From Natranaerobius thermophilus JW/NM-WN-LF (GTDB taxonomy: Bacteria > Bacillota > Natranaerobiia > Natranaerobiales > Natranaerobiaceae), in NCBI RefSeq assembly GCF_000020005.1, contig NC_010718.1, forward strand, positions 2,810,001-2,874,000: DNA of 64,000 nucleotides. Direction: 5' to 3'. Position numbers and translations under genes: made by a program. The notes under the pieces were generated by a model. The model was not told the DNA's origin. It saw only the letters and a list, made by a program, of their open reading frames with translations, and ran no database searches. This document shows positions 32,824-42,070 of this stretch, in pieces; positions within the stretch are counted from its first letter, which is position 1; the number at the start of each line of letters is the position of its first letter.

Positions 32824-34422
32824 ATGAAAAATTTAATTAGAGTATCATTGATTGGAATATTGGTTCTAACAGTTGGTTTAATGTTTACCGCCTGTGGAGG
32901 AGATGACAATGGTGATCCAGATAAAGACTCTAATGGAGAGAAAGCGTCAGATCAAGATCCTTTTATCATTGCAAGGGCTGGTGATTCTGACATCTTAGAC
33001 CCTAATTATGCTACTTCTGAAGAGGATATGGATGTAGTTTTCCAGATTTTTGAAGGTTTATTAAGGTTTGAAGATGACGATTTAAATGTTGGCCCAGGAC
33101 TTGCTAATGAATGGGAAAGTTCCGAAGATGGTAAAACATGGACTTTTTACCTTCGCGATGATGTCACTTTTCACGACGGAAGTGAGTTTAATGCTGAAGC
33201 TGTAGAATTCAGTTTTATGAGAGTTCTTGATGAAGATCACGAGTATCATGGTGTAATTGATGCTGGTTGGTCGTATTTAGACTATCTAATGGGAGACGTA
33301 ATCAATGACGTAAGAGCCGTTGATGATTATGTTGTTGAGTTTGAACTAGAGCAAAAGTTTGCACCTTTCGAAACATATATGGCTTATTACTCTCAATTCA
33401 TTGTCAGCCCTGAAGCTGTCAAAGAACATGGAGAAAACTTTGTAAATCATCCTACAGGTACTGGTCCTTTCAAAATGGTCGAGTGGGATCGTGGCGATTA
33501 TATTAGATTAGAAACTTACGATGATTACTGGGGTGAACTTCCCGAAATTGACACCTTAATTTTTAAAGATATCCCAGAAGCTTCTACCAGGTTAATGGAA
33601 CTGGAAACCGGATCTGTAGACGTGGCTAAAAATGTTCCACCAGAACAAAGGGAAACCCTTGAAATGCTAGAAGAAGCTGAACTTGTGGAAATTCCCGGAG
33701 CTAACTTGTTTTACATGGCATTAAATCATGATGTAGAACCACTAAATGATGTTAAGGTAAGAAGAGCTATCAACCATGCCATTGACGTAGATCAAATTAT
33801 TGATGAAATTTATCAAGGTATGGCAACTAGAGCCATCAATGCATTACCTCCGACTGTATTCTCCTTTGATGATACAGCTGGTCCTTATGAATACGATCCA
33901 GACAAAGCGGAAGAACTACTGGCAGAAGCTGGCTATGAAGATGGCTTTGAAATCGAATTAAATACTTTCGTCTACTCAAGGACTTATGTAGACAACCCTG
34001 TACAAGTTGCTGAAGTAATAGCGTCTGATTTGAGAGCTGTCGGAATAGATGCGCAAATAATCACTAATGAATGGGCACAACACTCAGACCTAACAGTTAA
34101 TATGGAACACGACCTTGCATTAACAGGATGGTTTGACATCCCTTATCCCAGTAACTTTTTACGCACCTTGGTTCTAGAAGCCGGATATAATGCTTATCAA
34201 CCGGAAGAGCTAATGGATATGTCAAATGAAGCTTGGGCCACTTACGATGAAGAAGAACAAGAAGAAATCTACCGAGAAATTCAGCAACGATTCCATGAAG
34301 ATGTACCTTTAATTCCTATTGCTCACAGTAATTATACTGCAGCAGTTAGAAACGATGTTGAAGGATTCGTACTTGATACAATCGGTATTATCAGTGCCCA
34401 CGAAATTTCCAGAACTGAATAA
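32824..34422 (+). CDS. family 5 extracellular solute-binding lipoprotein (DppA/OppA type)
   Basis: A 532-residue lipoprotein delivering substrate to the importer. The lipobox is MFTACG (Cys near 24), followed by an Asp/Gly/Ser linker. Family 5 landmarks are LANEWESSEDGKTWTFYLRDDVTFHDGSEF (about 95-124), PTGTGPFKMVEWDRGDYI and LNHDVEPLNDVKVRRAINHAIDVDQI. ATG 32824 is chosen over TTG 32818 because GAGGAGG lies 7 nt away. A strong terminator follows, yet two hydrolase genes continue on the same strand. Confidence 0.93.
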   Translation: MKNLIRVSLIGILVLTVGLMFTACGGDDNGDPDKDSNGEKASDQDPFIIARAGDSDILDPNYATSEEDMDVVFQIFEGLLRFEDDDLNVGPGLANEWESSEDGKTWTFYLRDDVTFHDGSEFNAEAVEFSFMRVLDEDHEYHGVIDAGWSYLDYLMGDVINDVRAVDDYVVEFELEQKFAPFETYMAYYSQFIVSPEAVKEHGENFVNHPTGTGPFKMVEWDRGDYIRLETYDDYWGELPEIDTLIFKDIPEASTRLMELETGSVDVAKNVPPEQRETLEMLEEAELVEIPGANLFYMALNHDVEPLNDVKVRRAINHAIDVDQIIDEIYQGMATRAINALPPTVFSFDDTAGPYEYDPDKAEELLAEAGYEDGFEIELNTFVYSRTYVDNPVQVAEVIASDLRAVGIDAQIITNEWAQHSDLTVNMEHDLALTGWFDIPYPSNFLRTLVLEAGYNAYQPEELMDMSNEAWATYDEEEQEEIYREIQQRFHEDVPLIPIAHSNYTAAVRNDVEGFVLDTIGIISAHEISRTE

Positions 34423-34427
34423 CTGAT

Positions 34428-34460
34428 TTGATGGGGAGTGGCGACTCCCCATCAATTTTT
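34428..34460 (+). terminator. rho-independent terminator behind the binding-protein gene
   Basis: A perfect 12-bp stem (TTGATGGGGAGT with ACTCCCCATCAA) around GGCG, followed by TTTTT. It closes the transporter operon; the hydrolase genes downstream need read-through or their own promoter. Confidence 0.92.
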
Positions 34461-34535
34461 AATTATTGAAGTTAATTTCTAACCTAAACAATCAAGAACT
34501 AATGACAACTTACTAAGGACAAAGGAGGTAATAAA

Positions 34536-35759
34536 TTGTCTCGTTATCTATTTAAAAACGCTAGAATTTACGATGGTGAACAACTATGGGAAAACGCCAG
34601 TCTTTTAGTTCAAGATGGCATAATTGAAGATATTTCCGAAAGAGAGCTAGTTGATTCGGAAAATGAACAAGACTTTGAAGGCGAAGTTTATGATTTAGAA
34701 GGTCGAACTATTTTACCAGGACTAATTGATTGCCATATCCACTTGGACCTGCATGGTATGGCAGATACTTTTGAAGAAAATTTCCCAGAAGACAAAGTTA
34801 GAACTGTCAGAGCCGCTAAAGAAATGGAAAATACTCTTATGTCAGGGTTTACTACTGTTAGAAACGTGGGATCTGTCAATTGGATTGATTTAAGTGTTAA
34901 AGAGGCGGTCAACAAAGGTTATGTGAATGGGCCCCGAATCTTGACAAGTGGCAAAATATTATCCATTACCTGTTCTGGATCCGAGTATTTCGATGGATTA
35001 TACGAAGAAGTTGACGGAGTTGACGGTTTTAGAAAAGGTACCCGAAATCAATTAAAGCTAGGAGCTGACCTGATTAAAATTATGGCAACCGGAGCTGTCA
35101 TGAATCCCGGCGGCGTACCCGGAGCCCCTCAACCAGACGCAGAAGAAATGCGAGCTGCAGTTGTTGAAGCAAGAAAGTTGAACAAAAAAGTAGCCGCTCA
35201 TGCTCATGGTGCTGATGGTATCAAAAATTCTGTTATAGCAGGAGTTGATACTATAGAACACGGTACTTTTGCCGATGACGAGGCAATTGAAATGATGCAA
35301 GCCAACGGAGTGTTTCTTGTTCCTACTTTAGCACCTGATTATTATATGGAGAAAAAAGGTGAAGAAAGCGGCATTGCTTCTTTCATGGTAGAAAAGTTGA
35401 GAAATAAAAAAAGGGACAGACAAATAGCCCTGCAAAAGGCAATTGATAAAGGTGTAAAAATAGCTAATGGTTCCGATGCGGGAACTCCTTATAATTATCA
35501 GGGGAATAATGCCAGGGAATTGACTGAGATGGTTGATAAAGGTTTTATGAGCCCTAAAAAGGCCATCACAAGCGCTACTAAGGTTGCCTCTGAAGCATGT
35601 GGGCTAGAAGACACTATTGGCAGTATTGAAAAAGGTAAAGCGGCCGATTTAATTGTGATTGCAAATGATCCACTTACAGATATCAAGGTATTACTTGATC
35701 AACAAAATATTACCATGGTCATGAAAGATGGCAAGATAGTAAAGAATTTATTGTCTTGA
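34536..35759 (+). CDS. amidohydrolase-family metal-dependent hydrolase (prolidase/imidazolonepropionase-like)
   Basis: A 407-residue hydrolase. Metal motif PGLIDCHIHLDLHG (about 64-77), a carboxylated Lys region LGADLIKIMATGAVMNPGG, KVAAHAHGADGIKNSVIAGVDTIEHGTF with two metal His, and the last Asp in IANGSDAGTPYN. This arrangement fits the branch containing Xaa-Pro and Xaa-Arg dipeptidases and imidazolonepropionase-like enzymes. The start is TTG 34536 behind AAAGGAGG. Lying behind a dipeptide-type importer, it probably hydrolyses an imported peptide-like compound; this link is inferred from position. Confidence 0.87.
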   Translation: MSRYLFKNARIYDGEQLWENASLLVQDGIIEDISERELVDSENEQDFEGEVYDLEGRTILPGLIDCHIHLDLHGMADTFEENFPEDKVRTVRAAKEMENTLMSGFTTVRNVGSVNWIDLSVKEAVNKGYVNGPRILTSGKILSITCSGSEYFDGLYEEVDGVDGFRKGTRNQLKLGADLIKIMATGAVMNPGGVPGAPQPDAEEMRAAVVEARKLNKKVAAHAHGADGIKNSVIAGVDTIEHGTFADDEAIEMMQANGVFLVPTLAPDYYMEKKGEESGIASFMVEKLRNKKRDRQIALQKAIDKGVKIANGSDAGTPYNYQGNNARELTEMVDKGFMSPKKAITSATKVASEACGLEDTIGSIEKGKAADLIVIANDPLTDIKVLLDQQNITMVMKDGKIVKNLLS

Positions 35760-35778
35760 ATAAAAGGGGTTGATGAAA

Positions 35779-36858
35779 TTGAGTACTAACAATAAAGGGC
35801 TATCCATTTATAAATATACCGGTAGCCACGAGGAAATCGGCTATGCCTACGGAAAAGCTGAAAGTGAAGCAATTCATCATTATATCAATTTTCTCTACGA
35901 AATATTTGAAAAAGGTGGGACAACACGAGAAGTATCTTTACAACATGCGAGAAAGTATATTCCATATATAGAAAATTATTCACCAAGTATAGCTATGGAA
36001 ATGAAAAGTATTGCCAAAGGGGCAGGCTGTAAATATGAAGAAATTGTAATGATCCATTTACACGAGGAACGCCAGAGCTTTATGACCGATGGATGTACTG
36101 CCTTTGCCGCTACAAGCAATGTAACTCGGGATAAAGAAGTGTTATCCGGTCAAACCTGGGATATTTCATACAGTTTATGTAAAAATGCCCAATCAATCAT
36201 TTTGAATTTAAATAGAGAAAATGAACCCGAAGTTATCTGCTATACCTATGCAGGGATGATTTCAGGAGCCGGAATCAACTCCCATGGAATCACTTTAAAC
36301 TGGAATTCCGTACCCCGTTTGGAACTACAAGTAGGTGTACCAACTTATATCATCATAGCAGAAGTATTACGACAAGAAACGATTGGCCAGGCAATCAAAG
36401 CTGTACTAGATGCTGACAGAGCAGGATGTTTTAATTTTGTCATAACTGACGAGACGGAGATCTACAATATTGAAGCTACACCGGAAGATGTTGATGTACA
36501 GTCTTCTGAAAAAATGGTCTATCACGCCAATCACTTTGTATCGGATAAATTTGCAGAATCACAAGACTTAAATCATGCCGGAAGTAGATATAATGGTTCT
36601 TCCATTGTAAGACACAATAGAATGAAGCGATTATTAAAGGAAAGTTGGGGAAAGATTACAGTTCCTTCTTGTCAGGAGATTCTAAGTGATCATATTAATT
36701 ATCCTGATTCTATTTGTCGTCACCCCCTTTCCAGAGATGATGATTTAGAACCTATCGTTACCTGCGCTTCATGGGTGATGGCTCCCTCACAAAGGAAGAT
36801 GTGGGTTAGTAATGGTCCGGCCTGTGAAAATGGATTTGTTGAGTACGGATTGAATTAA
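35779..36858 (+). CDS. C45-family autoproteolytic acyltransferase/hydrolase
   Basis: A 359-residue Ntn-type hydrolase of the isopenicillin N acyltransferase (C45) family. The precursor is cut before Cys106 in TDGCTAFAATSN, freeing the nucleophile; SGQTWDISY and ITLNWNSVPRLELQVGVPTYII are conserved in the family. Members hydrolyse or transfer N-acyl groups on amino acids or small peptides. TTG 35779, 9 nt after AAAGGGG, is the best start; ATG 35773 is too near the site. It follows the amidohydrolase gene by 19 bp, so the two form a small catabolic unit. Confidence 0.85.
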   Translation: MSTNNKGLSIYKYTGSHEEIGYAYGKAESEAIHHYINFLYEIFEKGGTTREVSLQHARKYIPYIENYSPSIAMEMKSIAKGAGCKYEEIVMIHLHEERQSFMTDGCTAFAATSNVTRDKEVLSGQTWDISYSLCKNAQSIILNLNRENEPEVICYTYAGMISGAGINSHGITLNWNSVPRLELQVGVPTYIIIAEVLRQETIGQAIKAVLDADRAGCFNFVITDETEIYNIEATPEDVDVQSSEKMVYHANHFVSDKFAESQDLNHAGSRYNGSSIVRHNRMKRLLKESWGKITVPSCQEILSDHINYPDSICRHPLSRDDDLEPIVTCASWVMAPSQRKMWVSNGPACENGFVEYGLN

Positions 36859-37238
36859 GATCGGAGTCTATTTCGGCCTTCTAGGATTTTCTGTTCCTGT
36901 TAATATTGGAATATAATTGGAAAATTTGACGATGAAGACTCCCGAATCAGCTGAATCGGGAGTCTTTTCATTTCCTCGCGCTATTTTATCCTCGTGTACA
37001 AGTTTACTAGCTTCTGTTTCTAATAAATCATCTAAATACTGCCTTGTTCAAGTAGATTTAAATTTTAGTTAGCAGCTGCTAATTTTTTAATAGTACTATA
37101 TACTCTATCGGTGTGAATAAGTCTTAGTAATATCGGTTCATTTTCTAATAAAAGTATTGTCTCCTAAGTTTAATAAATTTAAAATAGTAACAAGTTTACT
37201 TTGGTAAAATATACAATTTTAGACTGAGGTGATTTATT
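36859..37238 (+). other. intergenic region with terminator and promoter space
   Basis: The first 110 bp carry the terminator of the hydrolase unit. The remaining 270 bp are AT-rich and must contain the promoter of the stalk-domain protein. I see no gene or RNA motif. Confidence 0.4.
36935..36970 (+). terminator. rho-independent terminator of the hydrolase unit
   Basis: A 16-bp stem with one mismatch (AAGACTCCCGAATCAG with CTGAATCGGGAGTCTT), followed by TTCATTT. Confidence 0.85.
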
Positions 37239-39101
37239 TTGAAAAATTTCGTACTGTCAATTACCGTAATTGTTACGTTGATTGTTGCATTAACCGGCAC
37301 TGCATTTGCTGGAGAAGAAGAAATTGAAATTTATATCGACGGCGAACCGGTAGAGCCAGAACAATCCCCTTATCTTGATGAAAATAATCGTACTCTTGTT
37401 CCTTTGAGGTTCATAAGTGAACAGTTGGGAGCCAAAGTAGATTGGAACAGTACTACAGAAACGATAACTGTGAACCAAGATTTTGTAGTTAGAGAAGAAA
37501 TAGACGATGAAGAAACCGATGGTATGACAGAAGGCGAACGTCAATTTGTAGAATATATAACATTTTTTGAAGGATTTATTATAACAGAGGATTTTAATGT
37601 GATTTCAAATTTTGATACTGAATTAATAATGACTGTTGACGAAAAGGAAATTGAAAGCCAAGCAGGGATTGTTCCTTTTTATCAAAAATTTAATGAGGAA
37701 TTTATGGATAAACTAGATGATGACCATCCTGAAGAGTTTATTAAAGAAATAATTGAACAAGAACCCAGACGAGAAGCCAATATCCCCAGTGAATTGGATA
37801 CTGAACCGGTTATCAAAAATGGCCGAACTATGGTGCCTTTAAGAATTATTGGAGAAGCTTTTGATGCTCAAGTAGCATGGGATGACAACACGATATATAT
37901 TGATAGACACTACGATTTAATAGATGAACAAGAATATGAACAATATGTGATGGATTATCTAGATAGAGTAGAAATAAATGAGATGATAACAGAAATCTAT
38001 GAAGACCATCATGTCGATGAAAATCTCGAAGATGAGGATAAATATCAAGAACAAGAACAGGAAAATAAAAATCAGGAAGAGTCGGTAGAAGACATTACTG
38101 ACTTATCAGCCATGGAAATTGCCGTAAGAGCAGAGGAATACATGGAAGAACAAAATACTTATCAGAGTAATCTAGAAGGTTTAATTAAACTAGATATATC
38201 TTTTTCAAACCTCTCTGAATCTGAAGCAAGTTTTGATGAAAAAATACCCGAGATAGAAATACCGGTTACTGCAGAAAGTAATTTTAGACATGATCCAATG
38301 GCTCTATATGCTATCCAGGAATATGATCTTAAAACGGAAGAATTACCTAGCATAGCTAATATGGGTTTAGGATTGGATTCCAATGATAAGAGGCAGGAAC
38401 TATATATCACAGAGGATAAAATCTATCAAAAGATGGAAGCCGAACAGTGGGTTAAACCATCATTGCTAGAAAAAAATGTTGTGAATAACATGCATTCTTT
38501 TGCATCTATTGAACCTACAAAATTTTTAGAAATGGTAGAAAAATTTGGGATCAGTTATGATTTAGCAGGTGTAGAAGAAATAGAAGGAGATGAGCATTTT
38601 GTCTTAAATCTCCATATAAACGAAGAAGATGTAAAAGCAATAATGGAGAAATTTATGGATGAGGATTTTCAGGATATTATGACGGTGGAGCAACAAATGA
38701 AATTTCTAGAAGATGAAACAAAAGATGAAGAACTAGGACAGATGAAACAGGAAGTAACTGAGATCAAAGATGTAATCAATAATTTATCACTTGATTTGGA
38801 TCATAGTATGTATATCAATAAAGAGAGCTTTGAGACTAAAGCTGTTACAACAGATTTGAACTTTGAAATTAATCTTTCAGAAGAACAAAATAATCAAGAG
38901 ATAGAAGTAGATATTGATATGTCAATGGAAACAGATATGGAATTGTTTAATTACGGCGAAGACTTGGACTTTCCAGAAACTGATGATGCGATAACAATGG
39001 AAGAATATAGGGAAAAGATGATGGAAAATGAATTTGATGAAGAATTAGAAGAGAATATAGAGGGGCAAGAAGTAGACGAGGAAACAGCTAACGAACTATA
39101 A
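37239..39101 (+). CDS. secreted protein with two copper amine oxidase-type stalk domains
   Basis: A 620-residue exported protein. The signal peptide ends near TAFAGEEE (residue 25). A first stalk domain (Cu_amine_oxidN1) reads IEIYIDGEPVEP...RTLVPLRFISEQLGAKVDWN (about 28-85), and a second, separated copy reads IKNGRTMVPLRIIGEAFDAQVAWDDNTIYI (about 190-225). The rest (about 285-600) is an acidic domain of unknown function with LppX/DUF6612-like features (KIYQKMEAEQWVKPSL). Despite the name, stalk domains are non-catalytic surface modules. The start is TTG 37239 behind GAGGTG. A smaller stalk protein is encoded at 47663. Confidence 0.8.
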   Translation: MKNFVLSITVIVTLIVALTGTAFAGEEEIEIYIDGEPVEPEQSPYLDENNRTLVPLRFISEQLGAKVDWNSTTETITVNQDFVVREEIDDEETDGMTEGERQFVEYITFFEGFIITEDFNVISNFDTELIMTVDEKEIESQAGIVPFYQKFNEEFMDKLDDDHPEEFIKEIIEQEPRREANIPSELDTEPVIKNGRTMVPLRIIGEAFDAQVAWDDNTIYIDRHYDLIDEQEYEQYVMDYLDRVEINEMITEIYEDHHVDENLEDEDKYQEQEQENKNQEESVEDITDLSAMEIAVRAEEYMEEQNTYQSNLEGLIKLDISFSNLSESEASFDEKIPEIEIPVTAESNFRHDPMALYAIQEYDLKTEELPSIANMGLGLDSNDKRQELYITEDKIYQKMEAEQWVKPSLLEKNVVNNMHSFASIEPTKFLEMVEKFGISYDLAGVEEIEGDEHFVLNLHINEEDVKAIMEKFMDEDFQDIMTVEQQMKFLEDETKDEELGQMKQEVTEIKDVINNLSLDLDHSMYINKESFETKAVTTDLNFEINLSEEQNNQEIEVDIDMSMETDMELFNYGEDLDFPETDDAITMEEYREKMMENEFDEELEENIEGQEVDEETANEL

Positions 39102-39131
39102 AGTGTGATAAGATTTAAGAAGTGCAAAAGG

Positions 39132-39181
39132 AAGGTACCAACCTTTATTTTATTTATTGTTAAGGTTGGTACCTTTTTTAA
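39132..39181 (+). terminator. rho-independent terminator
   Basis: A perfect 14-bp stem (AAGGTACCAACCTT 39132-39145 with AAGGTTGGTACCTT 39162-39175) with a 16-nt AT loop and a T run behind, closing the stalk-domain protein gene. Confidence 0.9.
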
Positions 39182-39289
39182 TGAACTATTAAAATATAGA
39201 AATGCTCCCCTTTTAGTAGCAGAGTTTTATTTTATCTATCTACAACAAAGGGGAGCAGATCAGCATATCAATATATCAGATCATCAGAT

Positions 39290-40822
39290 TTATAGCCGGG
39301 AGTAACCCCATAGATTTGTGGCCAGTCTACCGCCTAGATATAGTACAACAATCATTAGAGGGATGATAATAAATATCGGGATATTTAACCCTACAAGTAA
39401 GAAACCTATAGCTGCGCATATAGCAGCCAGCAAGGCATAGGGCATTTGGGTTTTTGTGTGATCCACATGGTCACAACTTGAGCCTGTGGATGACAGGACT
39501 GTAGTGTCAGAAATAGGAGAGCAGTGATCTCCAAAAATTCCACCACCTAGAACAGCAGCTATCGCCGCTTCTAAGGGAAAGTTCACGGCTACGGCTACGG
39601 GTATGGCAATGGGTACCGTAATGGCAAATGTTCCATAGGATGTGCCGGTAGTAAAAGCGATAATACCAGCTGCTATAAACAACACAGGTCCTATTAACCA
39701 AATTGGCAGAGCAGTTTCCGCTAGTCCTGCTACATATTCACCTGTGCCTAATTCAGTAGCAATATCTCCTATTCCCCATGCAAGAATAAGAATGATATAG
39801 GTCAAAACCATTCCCTTCATACCAGAAACATAGGTTTCAACGGCTTCGCTGATTTTGAATATACCCTGGGAAATACCTAAAACTATCCCTACTACTCCAG
39901 CGGCAAAAGCAGATAAAGCTATGGAAATTGCACCATCTGATTCTCCAATGGCTGTAATAAAATCGTTTTCCGGATAATTGCCTGTCCAAAGAAATAAGGG
40001 AAAAATCAGGCCTACCAAGACTACAATGGGTAGTATTAGATTTATCATTCTCGGTTCAGTATCCTCTTTCGGTTGCATCTCTGTAATTTCCTTTGAAGAT
40101 GGTGGGGAAGCATCTTCTTCATACAACATTCCTGTAGTGGCGGTTCGGTGTTCTGCTTTTACCATGGGACCAAATTCAATTTTGGTTACTATGATAAATA
40201 ACACCAGTATAAAGGCTAAAATGGCGTATAAGTTATAGGGAATGGTACTCAAATAAACAAGATAGGGAGTTCCATCCAAATTTAAACGCTCGTATTCAGT
40301 ACCAATTAAACCCATAACGTAAACAACCCATGTTGAAACAGGTACCAATAAACAAATTGGTGCAGCAGTTGAATCTACTATGTAAGCAAGTTTTTCCCGG
40401 GGTACCTTCATTTTGTCATTCACAGGTCTCATAACATTGCCGACAGTCAGAGCATTAAAATAATCTTCAAAGAAAATCACTACTCCAAATAACCATGTGG
40501 CTATTTGGGTCTGTTTCACGCTGCTTACTTTTCTTGAAACTGCCGTTCCTAGTGCTTCCGCACCTCCAGTACGCTGAAGAATAGCGACTAGACCACCAAA
40601 AAGGGCACCATAAGTCAGCACTGTAGCATTCCACCTGGAAGCAATATTAGGTATTAAATATGTATTAAAAGATTCAAATACACCAAGCAGAGGATTAAAT
40701 CCGTGCAGCATTGTTGCTCCAACGAAAATTCCTATAAACAACGACAAAACTACATTCTTAGTAGCCAGGGTCAATGCAATAGCAAGTACTGGGGGCAGTA
40801 ATGAAAAAATTCCAAATTCCAT
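39290..40822 (-). CDS. NhaC-family Na+/H+ antiporter (large variant)
   Basis: A 510-residue transporter with about 12-13 helices. NhaC-superfamily landmarks include VIFFEDYFNALTVGNVMRPVNDK, YIVDSTAAPICLLVPVSTW, TGTSYGTFAITVPIAIPVA and GGGIFGDHCSPISDTTVLSS. It belongs to a larger subfamily than the other two copies here and may exchange Na+ or organic substrates for H+. ATG 40822, 7 nt behind AAAGGAGGTG, is the true start; the longer frame to 40849 contains this site. It converges with the stalk-protein gene and is separated from the asparaginase gene by a terminator. Confidence 0.87.
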   Translation of the reverse strand: MEFGIFSLLPPVLAIALTLATKNVVLSLFIGIFVGATMLHGFNPLLGVFESFNTYLIPNIASRWNATVLTYGALFGGLVAILQRTGGAEALGTAVSRKVSSVKQTQIATWLFGVVIFFEDYFNALTVGNVMRPVNDKMKVPREKLAYIVDSTAAPICLLVPVSTWVVYVMGLIGTEYERLNLDGTPYLVYLSTIPYNLYAILAFILVLFIIVTKIEFGPMVKAEHRTATTGMLYEEDASPPSSKEITEMQPKEDTEPRMINLILPIVVLVGLIFPLFLWTGNYPENDFITAIGESDGAISIALSAFAAGVVGIVLGISQGIFKISEAVETYVSGMKGMVLTYIILILAWGIGDIATELGTGEYVAGLAETALPIWLIGPVLFIAAGIIAFTTGTSYGTFAITVPIAIPVAVAVNFPLEAAIAAVLGGGIFGDHCSPISDTTVLSSTGSSCDHVDHTKTQMPYALLAAICAAIGFLLVGLNIPIFIIIPLMIVVLYLGGRLATNLWGYSRL

Positions 40823-40913
40823 TAGTTTCACCTCCTTTTCCTTCCTCAATTATACCAAAAAAATTTAAATATTGTAGGTTTTGTTTATCTCGGAAAAAAT
40901 TAACTTTAGATTT

Positions 40914-40947
40914 AAAAAACCGGTACTCCATTAAATGAAGTACCGGT
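40914..40947 (-). terminator. rho-independent terminator of the asparaginase gene
   Basis: ACCGGTACT (40919-40927) pairs with AGTACCGGT (40939-40947), extended by a further inner CATT/AATG pair, and is followed on the minus strand by TTTTTTAAA. Confidence 0.88.
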
Positions 40948-40996
40948 ACATTTTCTTTTCTATAACATTTAGAGCCAACTTTTGTACAGCCAACTC

Positions 40997-42004
40997 TTAA
41001 TAAATATCCTTTTGAATGGGAGTATGAATCACTTTTTTTAATTCCTCAAAGTTTTGGTTCTTAGCCAAAGCCCACATCATTTTGACCACCAAGGCACTGG
41101 GAGTCATGTCTTTACCTGAAATAACCTTTAGATTAGTGACTTTGTCTCCCAATGCATAAGTCCCCAGCTCAATCCCTTCCCGTAAAACTTGAGTGGTTAT
41201 GGCAATGTAGATACCTCTATTGAGAGCATTTTCTAGAGCATCGAACATGTTTCTTTTGCGATCGGACAAGCCCCCTAGTCCAAAGCTTTCAATCACCATT
41301 CCCCTGCAATGTTTGGATATCTCCTTAATCAGCCCAGGATCTAATCCAGGTACTAATTTTAGTAAATTCACATCTGGGACTATCTGATCTTCACAATATA
41401 CTTGACCATTATAACTAGATAAACTTGGCTCAAAATCCTGGCAGGCTCTTTCATGATAACAGACATAATTTTCTTTAACTGACGCCACTACAGGATAATT
41501 TATACTGTCAAAGGCATCATAACTTTTACTGTTAATCTTTTTAGCTCTGGGGCCATTGATGATTTTTCCGCAAAAGGCTACAAAAACCCCGGAAATATCT
41601 TCGCAAGCGAATCTAACAGCATCTATCAAATTTCTATTGGCATCTCCCAAAGGTTCTTCTATGGATTTCTGGGAACCTGTTAAAACTACAGGTTTAGAAA
41701 GATTTTTCAATAAATAAGTCAGGGCACTTGATGTGTATTCCATGGTATCAGTTCCGTGAGTGATGACAAATCCATCATAATCATTATAATTTCGGACTAT
41801 TTCTTTAGCGATTTCAAGCCAATCTTCAGGTTGCATATTGGAGCTGTCAATATTCAGCAAATCTTTGGCAGTCACTTCTGCAAAGTACTTAACTTGCGGA
41901 ATATACTCGAGCAGTTCACGGGAAAAACGACCCGGTGTTAGCCCTTTTTCCGTTTTTATAGAAGCAATAGTACCTCCTGTTGATAACAGCAATACCTTTT
42001 TCAT
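40997..42004 (-). CDS. ansA: type I L-asparaginase
   Basis: A 335-residue cytoplasmic enzyme that converts asparagine to aspartate and ammonia. The first active-site motif is STGGTIAS (Thr12 nucleophile) and the second is HGTDTMEYTSSAL (about 84-96), followed by the catalytic Lys in VLTGSQKSI. There is no signal peptide, which supports the cytoplasmic type I class. ATG 42004 lies behind AAAGGAG. The gene sits between two Na+/H+ antiporter genes. The product, aspartate, is the substrate of the aspartase encoded at 62332-63771, so it may feed that pathway. Confidence 0.93.
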   Translation of the reverse strand: MKKVLLLSTGGTIASIKTEKGLTPGRFSRELLEYIPQVKYFAEVTAKDLLNIDSSNMQPEDWLEIAKEIVRNYNDYDGFVITHGTDTMEYTSSALTYLLKNLSKPVVLTGSQKSIEEPLGDANRNLIDAVRFACEDISGVFVAFCGKIINGPRAKKINSKSYDAFDSINYPVVASVKENYVCYHERACQDFEPSLSSYNGQVYCEDQIVPDVNLLKLVPGLDPGLIKEISKHCRGMVIESFGLGGLSDRKRNMFDALENALNRGIYIAITTQVLREGIELGTYALGDKVTNLKVISGKDMTPSALVVKMMWALAKNQNFEELKKVIHTPIQKDIY

Positions 42005-42070
42005 AGCATCCGCTCCTTTACAATTTACTGTAGCTAAACCATTGCTTCAACTGTAGGCGGAGTACGTCAA

